Shown in pieces: positions 11,632-21,378 of a DNA stretch of 64,000 nucleotides. A program made the translations under genes and the position numbers. The first letter of the stretch is position 1, and each line of letters begins with the position of its first letter. The notes beneath the pieces were generated by a model. That model made no database searches. It saw only the letters and a list, made by a program, of their open reading frames with translations, and was not told where the DNA came from. Origin of the DNA: Zymoseptoria tritici IPO323 (lineage: Eukaryota; Ascomycota; Dothideomycetes; Mycosphaerellales; Mycosphaerellaceae); assembly GCF_000219625.1 (NCBI RefSeq), contig NC_018217.1, positions 806,001 to 870,000 of the forward strand. The letters are read 5' to 3'.

Positions 11632-12578
11632 TTGTTTGTTTGTTTGAAAAGAGGCTCAGCAGTCTTACGCCGAGAGGGCTGCTTGTTCGTCTCTATTTCT
11701 AATCGCGTTCGGGTCCTAGCCTACTTGCGACACTAGGGCACTCTTCTCCCTACTATACAAAGTAGGAGAAGGTATACTTCAAAGAGGAGAGAAGAGATAT
11801 ATAAATATACCTCTGCTTCTAGGAAGTACTCTGGCCTGCAGCAACGTGCGTCTTTATAGCAGGCTTTAGAGGCGTTCTGCGGGTAGCCGTAGCAGGTTCG
11901 GGACAACCTTTGTCTCTAGGGAAAGGTAGGCCTATACTCTATAAAGAGTATCTAGCTATACAGCTAGTACTACTACTCTAATCCCTAGAGGTGCAAATTC
12001 GTCCTTACTAAACTACACTGCTCCTTTAGCTTCCTCTCTCGGCAGCGTAGGACAACAGGTAACTCTAGTATAGAGAGAACTAAGTGTATGTGTATGTTTG
12101 TGTATCCTGGGAACACTGCTCTTGTTTGGCCTTTAGCTCTTTCAAAATTCGACCAAATCAGGCGTTTGATAGCTAGAATAAAAGCTCTCGTCGAGGGCTT
12201 TTAAACGGGCTACACGGCGTCCGATTCGGCGGCGTATTAGTTGTGTTGTGGTGTGTTAAAGTATTGTGGTACAGGTTGTGAACCTTCCTTGTGCTGCAAT
12301 GCCCTAAACAGGGAATATTTCGAGTGTGGGGGAGGTAAGGTCGGAATAAGGTTTCGGAGGTAGGGGCCAAATCCCGGAGTTCAGGGTCAAAATTTGCACC
12401 CCAAAGGGGGCAACAAGGTGAATCTTTGAACTCCAGTAGCGGCGTAGGTTTTGAGGGCAGCGGGGTAAATGCGGGTTCGTTGGAACGGCCTTGATAAGGG
12501 CTTTCGAATGGTGCGTGTTTGGTGATGATCGGGTCAATATTGGGTGTGCAATGGAAGTGCGGATGTCGATGGCCTTTG
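11632..12578. other. unidentified 5' segment of the LINE chimera
   Basis: It lies between copy B and the right target duplication. The part from about 12100 to 12578 is rich in CA and TG and looks untouched by RIP, in contrast to the flanking Gypsy sequence. No open frame with a recognisable product was found. It may be a cellular transcript copied by template jumping, a young solo insertion, or an unknown LINE 5' region. Confidence 0.5.
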
Positions 12579-12594
12579 TAGTTCGGGTCTGTTT

Positions 12595-13023
12595 AGCTCC
12601 GTTAACCCCCTTTTAGGCGCTTTAACTCCTTTACCGGTGTTAATAGCCTCTATCTGTACTAAGGCAAGGCCGAATTCGACTAGACGGGACCGCTTGTGCT
12701 TAGAAAGCGCGAGAAGTTGCTCGCTAAGGAGGCTGTAAAGCGAAAGAGGGAGCTTGTAAGTATTTGGGTCCCTTCTTGCCTAAAAGTGCCCTACTAACCC
12801 TAACAGGGTAAAGACGTGCCTAACACCCTCCGCAAGCAACTTATTCTAGCCTAAGGATCTACCGAGGACCGCCTAAGGCGTCGCGTTCGGGCCCTTTCGG
12901 CCGCTCTAGATACCGTCTATACCCGTGTAGGCGCTAAGAAGGGCTCGAAGGCCTCCGTTATAGAGGGAGTGCTCTGTCCGACCGAGTACGACCTCTCTAG
13001 GGACCTTAAGCCTAAGGAATAAG
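12595..13023 (+). pseudogene. opposite-strand gene inside the Gypsy element, 3' part
   Basis: Beyond the right duplication of the LINE chimera, a plus-strand frame gives a Lys/Arg-rich stretch (LRKREKLLAKEAVKRKREL) and then RVRALSAALDTVYTRVGAKK and PTEYDLSRDLKPKE before a TAA at about 13019-13021. The composition is coding-like and the stops before it are of RIP type. It is probably the C-terminal half of the Cys-rich gene at 5640-6151. I could not fix the junction, which may contain an intron. Confidence 0.45.
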
Positions 13024-13369
13024 CATATAAGCGCTTTTTTGTGTTTCTTTTGTCTCTTTTAGCCTCTTTTAGGCTCGTTTTAGGACTAATAGGCGCGGTA
13101 ACGCCCGGGTTGTTTCTTTTTGCTACGACTTGGCGACTTATAGATTAGATAGAATTAAAATGACTTTACTATGCTCGATCGTCTCTCGTTGTGTAATAAT
13201 GTCGTCCTTAGGGGCCCGTTTGGCCCCTAATTTCCCCCCCTAGGATTTTATTAGATTAAAATTCTTCTAAGGTAGAGAAAATTTTTAGGTAACTAGGAAC
13301 CGGACTAAGGAGTTAGTGTAGTGTTAACTAGTGTCTTTTGGGCCTTAATAGTAACTAATAACGCGTTTG

Positions 13370-16300
13370 TATATTTATCGTGCTAGTCTACCGCCCTTAG
13401 TACCTCCCGTGCTTCTATTAAATGCTCTTATCGCAGCAGGGCTAATATAAGTCGCAGGTTCCTAAGTGTTTTTAGACGCGGGCCAGCCCTTCTACGCGAT
13501 CCTGTAGGCCGGCGATGAGGAACACCTGTACGTGGTGCCGGCTACGAACCTACAACGACATCGTTGTTGTAGAGCTAAGTTTCCTCCGAAGGATTAGAGA
13601 GGCCGTCGATCCCTCTTCCCTTACAAACACGACCTAGAGGCACGCCTCCTATTAAAACACAAGCTACAGAACGACAGCACGATTCGAACGAATAGCCCTC
13701 TACGCTACGAACGAGAAGAAGAAAGAAGCAGTCCACTCTGCCCTATACGCGCACCTCCTCGAAATCCGAATCGAAATCGCATGTCCCTAGAGACGTCGTC
13801 GCCCTCGAAAGGAAGTATACATACACTTTAAAGAGCTGGAACTCGGTGGAATCTACAACTCTGCGATTAACCTGCGTTGTCGTAGATAGAACTGCTACTA
13901 CGATACTACAAAGGCATATTAAGGACAAGAGAAGATAGCGAGTCTGGACAGCTGCTTTTTGCGCCTTTGCGCTGCATCGCCTTGCGCTACATCGCCTTGC
14001 GCTGCATCTCTTTCGAATTCGCAGCGTGTGTGCGAAGCGGAAGGATCCGCTAAAAATTCTGCAAAAGCTTGGCGCGAAAATTCTGCAGCCCTAGCTGTAG
14101 ACAACAGACAACGACACTCGTTCGATTTCCTTTGTCTTGCATTTGTTTAAAGTCCTTTAGCATTGCCGTAGGCACGGGGTTTCCCCTAAGGTTAAAGAAT
14201 ACTAAAAGAATTTGATTGTAAATAGATCTACTGCCTTGCTTGCAAGGCCGTCCTACATAGTCATAGACTCCAAAAGGACGTAAATGGAACAAACAAACAA
14301 ACAAACAAACAAACAAACAAACATACGCGATCCTGTATATCTATCTACTATATTGTTTCTTACGCTTTAGGATCTTGTCTACTACGTAAACGTCGGGTTC
14401 CTCTAATCGGATCTCCTTTAGGCTATTCTAGGCCCGTTCGGTAATTTTAGTAGGTTTTTCCCCCTCTAGTAGGGAGATGTAGAATGTAGGATAGATGTTT
14501 ATCGTTTCCGGCAGTTCCAGCGTATATGCGACGTCGTTTACGACTCGCTTAATCGTATATAGGCCGATATACTTGTAATCGAGCTTTTCCGACGGCCGGA
14601 TAGACTTTAAATATCGAGTGGAGAGGTACATATAGTTGCTAACCTTATATGTTTTCGCAGTTTTGCGAGCATTGTAGTATCGTGCGTGTCTCTCCTGTAA
14701 CGTAGCTAGTCTTTTATGTAGCGTTTTCTGTAGGCCGATTACTCTATGCGCTATTTCCGCCGTACTAGGAGCTTTGCCCTCTAATTAGGGCAGGTCGGGC
14801 TATCTAGCGGCAATTAGATCGCGAACGTTACATACTTAGAATAGTATTACCCCTGTTGTCGTATAGACGCTATCGTTATAAGAGAATTCGGCTACCGATA
14901 GCATCTATGCCTAGTTGTCCTGTTCGTAGTTGTAGTACACTCGTATATATTGCTCTAGCGTTTAGTTCTAACGTTCCGTCTAACTGTCCGTTTAGGGGTA
15001 ATATGCGGTGCTTAGGCCCCTTCGGACCCTAAGGTAGTAGTAAAGCATGCTCTAGAACTTAGATATAAGGATTAGTCCTCTGTCGGACGTAATTAACTTA
15101 GGAGTTCCGTAAAGGCGGAAGATTTCTCTTAGGAAGACCTCCGCGAGGGTTTCGGCGTTAATGTCCTTCCGTACGGGAATGTAGTAGGCTATTTTGGACT
15201 ACCTGTCTATAACGACGAGGATTAAGTCGTATATATACCCTATAAACGTACTTAGGGGCAGATCGGTAATAAAATCTAATGTTAGGTCCTCCTAGGGCCC
15301 GTTTAGTAGAGCTTCCGCATAGAGTTCTCTATATAGGCTATGTCGCCGTAGCTTCGCCCTATCGCATGTCTAGCAGCTGTTTACGTAGTCCTTAACGTAT
15401 TTTCTTATGTCTGGCTAGTAGAACGACTGTTGCAACAGCTCTAGGGTCCGTTTAAACCTAAAGTAGCCGGCTAGGGGATCGTTATAGCATTAGCGGAGAG
15501 CTGCTAGGCGTACTAGGCCCGTAGGCACATATAGTTTCCGTTCGTAGAAGAGGAATTCGCCTTATATAGCCTACCTTTAGGTCTATTCCGGCGGATCCGG
15601 GTTATTTATAGCTAGTTCGACTATCGATGCTATAGGGTTATATTTCAGGCTTTCGCGTATTGTATTAATTAGCGGGGAGTCTAATAATTCTTCTATTAGA
15701 GTGCTCGCTATTATATACGTTTTGCTATAGTAGGTCCTAGCGAGCTACAGATAGTAGGTTATAACTGCTATTATAGACCGAATGGGGCTAGATTCGGCCG
15801 TTATTCCTTCGGACAGACCTAGTTAGTACCGAAGGGTGTCTAATGTAGGAGCACTGTCGCTTTCGTTAATCCACCGTCCCGAGTAGTCCCTATCTTCTAA
15901 GTCTAGGCGTCTGCTTACTCCGTCCGCGGCGGCATTAAGCGACCCCGGGTTGTACGTTATGCGGAAGTCGACGTTTAACAGCTGCTCTGCCTATCTTGCC
16001 TATCTTCGGCTTAGTTGCTTAGTTGTTATAAACTATTTTAGGTTATAATAGTCTATTAAGACCTTAATTTGGTGCGAAGCGCCCTTAACGTAGTGTCTCT
16101 AGTGCTTAAAGGCCTCGACTATAGCGAGAAGCTCTTAATCGTATATATTATAGTTCCTTTCGGCCGCGTTTATCTTACTAGAGAAGAAGGCTACTAGGTG
16201 CTAGTGCATTTTGCCCTCCGTTTTATGCGGTTAGGATAGTACTACCCCGACGGCGAACCTAGAGGCATCTATTACGACGCGGATAGGTAGTTTTAGGTCG

Positions 16301-19085
16301 AAATGCCGTAAGATAGGCGCTTTAATAAACCTAGTCTTTAACTACTAGAATGCTTATACTACGTTAGGTAGGAGTTCGAGGGGAACTAATTCCTCCTTTC
16401 TCTGTCGGTGTCCTCCTTTAGCACTATTTAGGCCTCTCTCTATTAAGCGGTTTAGTAGGCTAGCTATGCGGGAGAATCCCTTAATAAACTAGCGGTAGTA
16501 GTTCGCAAATCCGATAAAGATACGAATGTCCCTAACTAAGGCCGGAAGGGGCTAGTTAGCGATAGCTTAGATCCTTTCTGCCTCTATTTCGACCCCTTTT
16601 AGGGTTACTACGAACCTAAGGTAGCCGACTTGCCGCTTAAAGAACTCGCACTTTAATAGTTTGGCAAAGAGTCGGTGTCTTCTAAGTCTTTCGAGGACTA
16701 TCCTAATATGTTTCTTGTAGCTTTCGGCGTCTTGTAAGTATATTAAGATATCGTCGAGGTATACTATAACATAGTAGTCTAGTAGGCCCTAGAGGGCGTA
16801 GTTCATATATCCTTAGAACACTGCTAGGGCGTTAGTTAGCCTAAACAGGACTATAGTGTACTTAAAGTGGCTATACCTCGTCCGAAAGGCAGTTTTCTAC
16901 TAGTTACTCTCCTTAATTCGGATGCGATAGTACGCGTCTCGTATATCTAGCTTTATAAAGAACTTTGCCGGCGCTAGCTAGTCCAGAGATTCCTAGACGA
17001 GGGGCAGGGCGTATCTATTCTTAATAGTAACGGCATTAAGGGCCCTATAGTCGACGCACAGACGTAGGCTACCGTCCTTCTTCTTTACAAAGAGGATGCC
17101 TACCCCCGCTAGGGAGGTCGAGGGGCGGATCTACCCCTTCTCTAGGCTGTCGGCGAGGTAGTTGCGCAGAGTCTCTAGTTCTGTTATAGAGAGGTTGTAT
17201 AATAAGCCGTACGGGGCCTCCTTGCCTTCTTCGAGGTCGATACTAAGCTTATTCGGCCCCGTCTCGGGGAGAAGGGACTTATTTCCTTCTGCGAAAACGT
17301 CCGCGAAGTCCGAGAATTCGCTTAGAAGTTCCGGTTCTTTTAGCGCGTCGTCTATGCGTTAAGCGGTAAGGGCCTAAACGCGCCCCGAAGGGATGCCGGA
17401 GGCGTCCTTCTAGAACTCTTTAGGTAAGACGAGCCTAACCGGCCTCTATTATCTGCCTTTTGTCCCCTTCTAGGTAATGCTTTTGCGGATAAAGTTCACC
17501 CTCGGGTTCTATCGTTCTAGCTAGGGCATGCCGAGGACTAGTTAGAACCTGTAGATTCTTCCGACTACGAAGGTTTCTACATATCCTCTTATATACCCTT
17601 AAGTATCCGTTACTTTAAACGGGACGCGGCATTCTCCCTAAACAGCTATCCTCTAGCCGTTTAGTACTACGTATTAGGCCGTCTGCCCTAACTCGGGGCT
17701 TAGGCCTAGCTCTTTAGCTACTATGTTATCTATAAAGTTGCTTTGCGCTCCGCAATCGAGCAGTGCTCGGAGTATCTTAGTCCTATTAGGATCCTGCATC
17801 TCTACTTTAAGGCGTATTAGCCCTTCCCCTGTAGTTTAGGGAATTCCTCCTAGCTCGGCAGCCTTTCTTTAGGCCTCCGAGTACTAGACTTAACCCGCAG
17901 CGATTAGAGGAGATCTACTACGGGCTCTCCCTTTTCCCGACTAGTCCTTATTAGGGCATTCCTAGCGCCGGTAGCCTTCTTTGCTACATATCTAGTAGGC
18001 GGTAGCCGACTTCTCCTTATTAGCCGCCTTCGGGGGGGTTTTAGCCCTTCTTAGCCTACTTAGGGGCTTGTTATTTTTGTTTAGGCGCCTTCCGTTAGTC
18101 TCGTCGACGGAAGTCTTTGCTAAGCGCTTTTTGTTAAATTCTTGTATCTATCGGTACGATATATTAGCTCGTTCCTCCGTATCTATAAGGGTTATAAGGG
18201 TAACTTAGCCCTGTTCGAGCCTGTTTCTAACCGCCGGGGTAAGAGCTCCCTTAAATTTATAGATTATCCTAGGAATGTCGGTGCAACCGATCTTATCCTA
18301 CTGTTCTTTTAGGTAGTTTATTAGCCCGGTTAGGGTCCTGTCGCCCTATTTAGCCTCTTTAATATTGTCTATAGCTCTTTAGGTACATTCGTCTTTTGTA
18401 CCTATAGAATCTAGTATTACGAGCTACATATCGCTCTATATTAGCTAAACAGGTGCCTTATCGAGAAGGTAGCGCTTCTAGTGCTGCTTTTAGGGTCTCG
18501 CCATCTATTCTTTAGCGAATTCTATCTTTTCTTCGTCGGTAGCTATACTAGCCCGGTTAATTGCTCGGTTAATATCTTCCTGCTACTATTCCTAGTCGGC
18601 GCGGTTCTTCCCCTCGAAGATGTAGGGATTCCGGGCCTTTAGGAGCGCGTTCTTAGGGATAGATAGCCGAACTAGGGCATCGGGCAGGATAGTAGGGATA
18701 GATCCGTTCTGTACCTAGGCGATGCGGTCCCTTATAGCCTTATTACGTGCCTAAAGAAGGCTAAGCTAGAGGAGGCGCTCCTGTCTAGCGGTAGCGGCCT
18801 CTTCCTTACGGATTTGTTTATTAATGTCGTCTTCTTCTCCCTTAGGTAGAGTGTCTTCTTCCTATAGAGGGTTCTCCGGTTCTTCTTCGCCTTTGTTAGC
18901 GGTATCCTAGTGCCCGATAGGTTCTTCCGGGTTTTTAGGCCCGCCTTCGGCGTCTTCGTCGTCGCTAACGGCAGTCTAAGTAGAGGTTTCTATAGTCTCC
19001 GGGTCGTTAGCGGGTTCGTTCGTACGGCGACGGGTACTCTTGCTCCCTAATAGGCCGGGACGAGACGAAGCTATCTCGGAAGTAA
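13370..19085 (-). pseudogene. RIP-degraded Gypsy gag-pol polyprotein
   Basis: Read from about 19085 downward: a Glu-rich gag; a damaged zinc knuckle near 17980; protease with DCGAQSNFIDN near 17740; reverse transcriptase with YLDDILIY at about 16738-16761; RNase H with VIDASRFAVGVVLS near 16240; integrase with ITSDRG and a YYP-TDS-TERQN block near 15050; and a chromodomain at about 14450-14340. The chromodomain is cut by copy C (13507-14323). Skipping that insertion and one duplication rejoins YRIA to a WKGWP-like stretch and an EPATYIS-AIRAF end near 13420. Many Gln and Trp codons now read TAG/TAA. Chromodomains direct such elements to heterochromatin. Confidence 0.88.
13507..14323 (+). mobile_element. 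non-autonomous LINE-dependent element, copy C
   Basis: About 817 bp in plus orientation, flanked by TACGCGATCCTGTA (13493-13506 and 14324-14337), with its (CAAA)n tail at 14288-14323 against the right duplication. Its 3' two-thirds match copies A and B; its first 170 bp differ, so either the family has alternative 5' ends or this copy is a chimera. It is inserted in the chromodomain of the Gypsy pol. RIP change is intermediate. Confidence 0.82.
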
Positions 19086-19116
19086 TTCGTCGTACTATAG
19101 GGTAGATCGAATCGTA

Positions 19117-19331
19117 TATAAAGGGTGCAGTTAAGAATAGAGTAGCAGTATAAATTACTTTAGAACAGACTCGATTCGATACTCTTTCGGAAGGAGGAGA
19201 TTCTACGTATCCTTATACTACAGGCGTAATCTGGCTTAAACGAGCTTAAAAGGCCCTAGTAGGGGTGCATATGCCGCTAAGGCAGGGGATTAGATGCCGA
19301 TTGTCGGTATTCGGCGGAGGCAGATGTGACA
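19117..19331 (-). repeat. 5' LTR of the Gypsy element
   Basis: Direct repeat of 5147-5361 in the same orientation. Its first bases read TATAAAGGG instead of TGTAAAGGG, a G to A change of RIP type. For a minus-strand element this LTR would hold the promoter. Confidence 0.9.
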
Positions 19332-19336
19332 GACAC

Positions 19337-21150
19337 TATATGCGTCTCTTCTATAGCCGCAGAATGGCGGGTAGGTAGAGGACTACTCCGCGGTGCGGTA
19401 TCGATAGGTAGCGTTAGTAAAGCCGGTAGTTGTAGCTATAGCGGATACTATATTAGTATTAGCATCGTTAGAGCCGGCGCCGGTATTAGTGTTAGTGCTA
19501 GTACTAGTATAGGCTCTATAACCGGTCGCTTCTTGCTACGATAGGTGTCCTTATCTAGCTTAATAACCTTCTTAATAATATAATCCGGCATAGACTAAAC
19601 GACAGTAGAGCTAGCAACTACTATAGCCTTCTACTCGTTAACGTATGCTCCGAGAACGCTATAGTACTTGCTACGGCCGTTAATATAACACCCTATTATA
19701 AGCCTGCTCTTGCTGTTACTACATTACCGGTCTTCGCATTTAATAGCCTCTAAGTACTTCTTAAACGTAGCAATCGTCGCCTCGAATGTATCTACTATCT
19801 TGTCGTTAGCTAACTTCCTTCCCTTACGTTGTTATAAGGAAGGAGCTTGTTCTTAGTTAGAGTCTATTGCTATTAAGCCGTTAGACGACTTAGCAATAAC
19901 CGGCTTACCGCTACGTTTATTGCTCTATACCTCTGTAATAGCAATAGTTATCTCGTAGCCCTTAAAGTGCTTAATAAGCAGTACTACCTATATAGTCTAT
20001 TACTATAAGTCTATACTTGTTATATCCTTAGGTAGACTATAAGCTAACCGAGTATGCTTCTTAGCCGTTATAAGGGCCCTCCTTAATATTAAGTAATACT
20101 ATATTCCTTGCTCCTTTATATGCTTCTTAGCTAGTCTCTTAGCCTTAACTATAAGGTCGTCGACAGCCTAGTAATCGCCGGTGTATATATAGTTAAAGGG
20201 GTCGGCTAATTAGCGCTTGTTAAAGGCTACGCTATAGCGTACGAGGATCGATAAAGGTAGCTCGTTAGCCGCTTTAGAGGTTTTAAGGCGTTTAGAGGGC
20301 GTTAGAGTCGCTAACGTATTCGAATCCTAAGACTACTAATTAGTAGCTTCCCTTACGGGCTTCTAGACGTCGCTATAGTTATCCGATTAACCTAATTTTT
20401 AAACGAGCTTAGTTAGCTATATTAATAGATAGATCCTATAACTTACTAGCAATGTTAGATGTTAGTAGTAGTAGTTTTAGAGCAGGGAGGGCTAGTAGCT
20501 AAATCGCCGGTTTAGGCGTTGTTAGCGCCGACGACTCCTTACCCCCCTTACGAGCCTTCTTCGACTAAGGAGCCTTCTTTAGCTACTGTCTCTTGTTAGC
20601 ACTACCGGCAGTACTGCCCTTGCCCTTAGTAGCCTTCTTCCCTACTATTTTAGTAGTCGTTCCGCCCTTCTTTAGTATAGGGGTATCCTCCGTTATAGGC
20701 TCTAGAGTAGGGGCAAAAGATATACGCTTCTAAGTTAGTACCGACGCTAGAGCTAGCTTCTACCTTAGTGCCGGTATTAAAGCGGCCGGTAGCTCTAACT
20801 CTATAATAATATTCGAGGATCTTATAACACGTCTAGTGTTTATGTTGCTGTCGCTTCTACCGAATATAGCGTCCTTAGTAGGGTCCTTATTATAGAGGGC
20901 AATAATCTATGTATCCGTAGGCAGCTCTAGCTCTAGCTCTAGTGTATTAGAGCTCGGATCCGGCTGTATATGCTACTAAGAGGGTTACTATAACTCCTAG
21001 GGGTTTTAAGAGGCTTCTTCTTGTGCCTAAGATAACTCTTATTTATTAGTATAGCCGCTATTATCGTCGGAGGGCAGTATTATAGAGCTGTCGGATAGCT
21101 AATAGTTAAATTTCGGCTAAGTCTCCTCCTATAGGTAAACGGAAAGTTCG
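19337..21150 (-). pseudogene. 5' part of the mariner element's passenger gene
   Basis: This minus-strand frame is convergent with the transposase. The upstream half (about 21000-20520) is acidic and then Lys-rich (KKGGTTTKIVGKKATKGKG), like a nuclear protein. The downstream half (from about 20330) shows long readable stretches such as ELPLSILVRYSVAFNKR, DDLIVKAKRLAKKHIKEQGI, DTFEATIATFKKYLEAI and RLIIGCYINGRSKYYSVLGA, separated only by RIP-type stops. A frame change near 20400 may be an intron. The frame continues across the Gypsy insertion at 5146. Together the parts exceed 600 codons. I do not recognise the family; it could be an accessory transposition protein or captured cargo. Confidence 0.6.
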
Positions 21151-21329
21151 AGTAGCGATTGTGCGCCCGCCCTTAACGGTAACGACAATATTAGTAGCTT
21201 AAAATGTTGCGACGATCGTAGTAGTAATAACGGGAGCGATAATATATTACTGTTTATAGTGTGTTAATGTTGTATAGTTGTATATAAAGTTCAGCGACCC
21301 TAAACCTTAAGGAGTAAAGGAATTCGAAA

Positions 21330-21376
21330 TAGAGTTTATGGAAGTCTTGGCGTCCCGACCCTTTCAGGAATGAGAA
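21330..21376 (-). repeat. right terminal inverted repeat of the mariner-like element
   Basis: Inverted copy of 1739-1785, followed by TA at 21377-21378. It fixes the right boundary of the nest; ordinary, CA/TG-containing host sequence follows at once. Confidence 0.88.
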
Positions 21377-21378
21377 TA

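Larger units (their letters stand above)
6168..12578 (-). mobile_element. tripartite LINE chimera inserted in the Gypsy element
   Basis: A single insertion bounded by a 16-bp target duplication, TAGTTCGGGTCTGTTT (6152-6167 and 12579-12594). In its own orientation (minus) it consists of about 950 bp of unrelated sequence (12578-11632), a short CAAA run, copy B of the short LINE-dependent element (11631-10796), a CAAA tail, a nearly full-length LINE (10795-6168) and a final CAAA tail against the duplication. One duplication around three parts joined at CAAA runs suggests either template jumping during one reverse-transcription event, as in the MINE chimeras of Magnaporthe, or successive insertions into the CAAA tail. 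Confidence 0.72.
5147..19331 (-). mobile_element. Ty3/Gypsy (chromovirus-type) retrotransposon with nested insertions
   Basis: Two 215-bp LTRs (5147-5361 and 19117-19331) that begin TG and end CA are flanked by a perfect 5-bp target duplication, GACAC (5142-5146 and 19332-19336). The element reads on the minus strand: gag near 19085-18000, protease near 17750, reverse transcriptase near 16750, RNase H near 16200, integrase near 15200 and a chromodomain near 14400, then a polypurine tract beside the left LTR. Removing the two insertions inside it leaves about 6.9 kb, a normal size for the family. A gene-like frame runs on the opposite strand between pol and the 3' LTR. RIP stops are everywhere, so no product is expected. 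Confidence 0.92.
1737..21378 (+). mobile_element. mariner-like TIR transposon enlarged by nested insertions
   Basis: The stretch is bounded by inverted repeats (1739-1785 and 21330-21376, 45 of 47 positions matching) flanked by TA on each side, the target-site signature of Tc1/mariner elements. Between them lie a DDE transposase on the plus strand and a second, unrelated gene on the minus strand, arranged convergently. Removing the Gypsy element (5147-19331 plus one GACAC) and the LINE-type insertion (1980-2768 plus one 15-bp duplication) leaves about 4.6 kb. Almost the whole interior is poor in CA/TG and rich in TA, as RIP produces, and the frames are full of TAG/TAA. Tc1/mariner elements are normally 1.3-2.5 kb with a single gene, so the extra gene is unusual; Ant1 of Aspergillus niger is a known passenger-bearing element of this superfamily. 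Confidence 0.8.

Noticed and set aside
1980..14323. CRISPR-like or telomere-like arrays from the TTTG/CAAA runs
   Set aside because: The runs are short simple repeats at the 3' ends of LINE-type elements, adjacent to target duplications, with no spacers.
1737..21378. Starship-type giant transposon
   Set aside because: The size and cargo-like content suggested it, but no tyrosine recombinase (DUF3435) frame is present, and the ends with TA duplication and a DDE transposase fit a mariner-like element enlarged by insertions.
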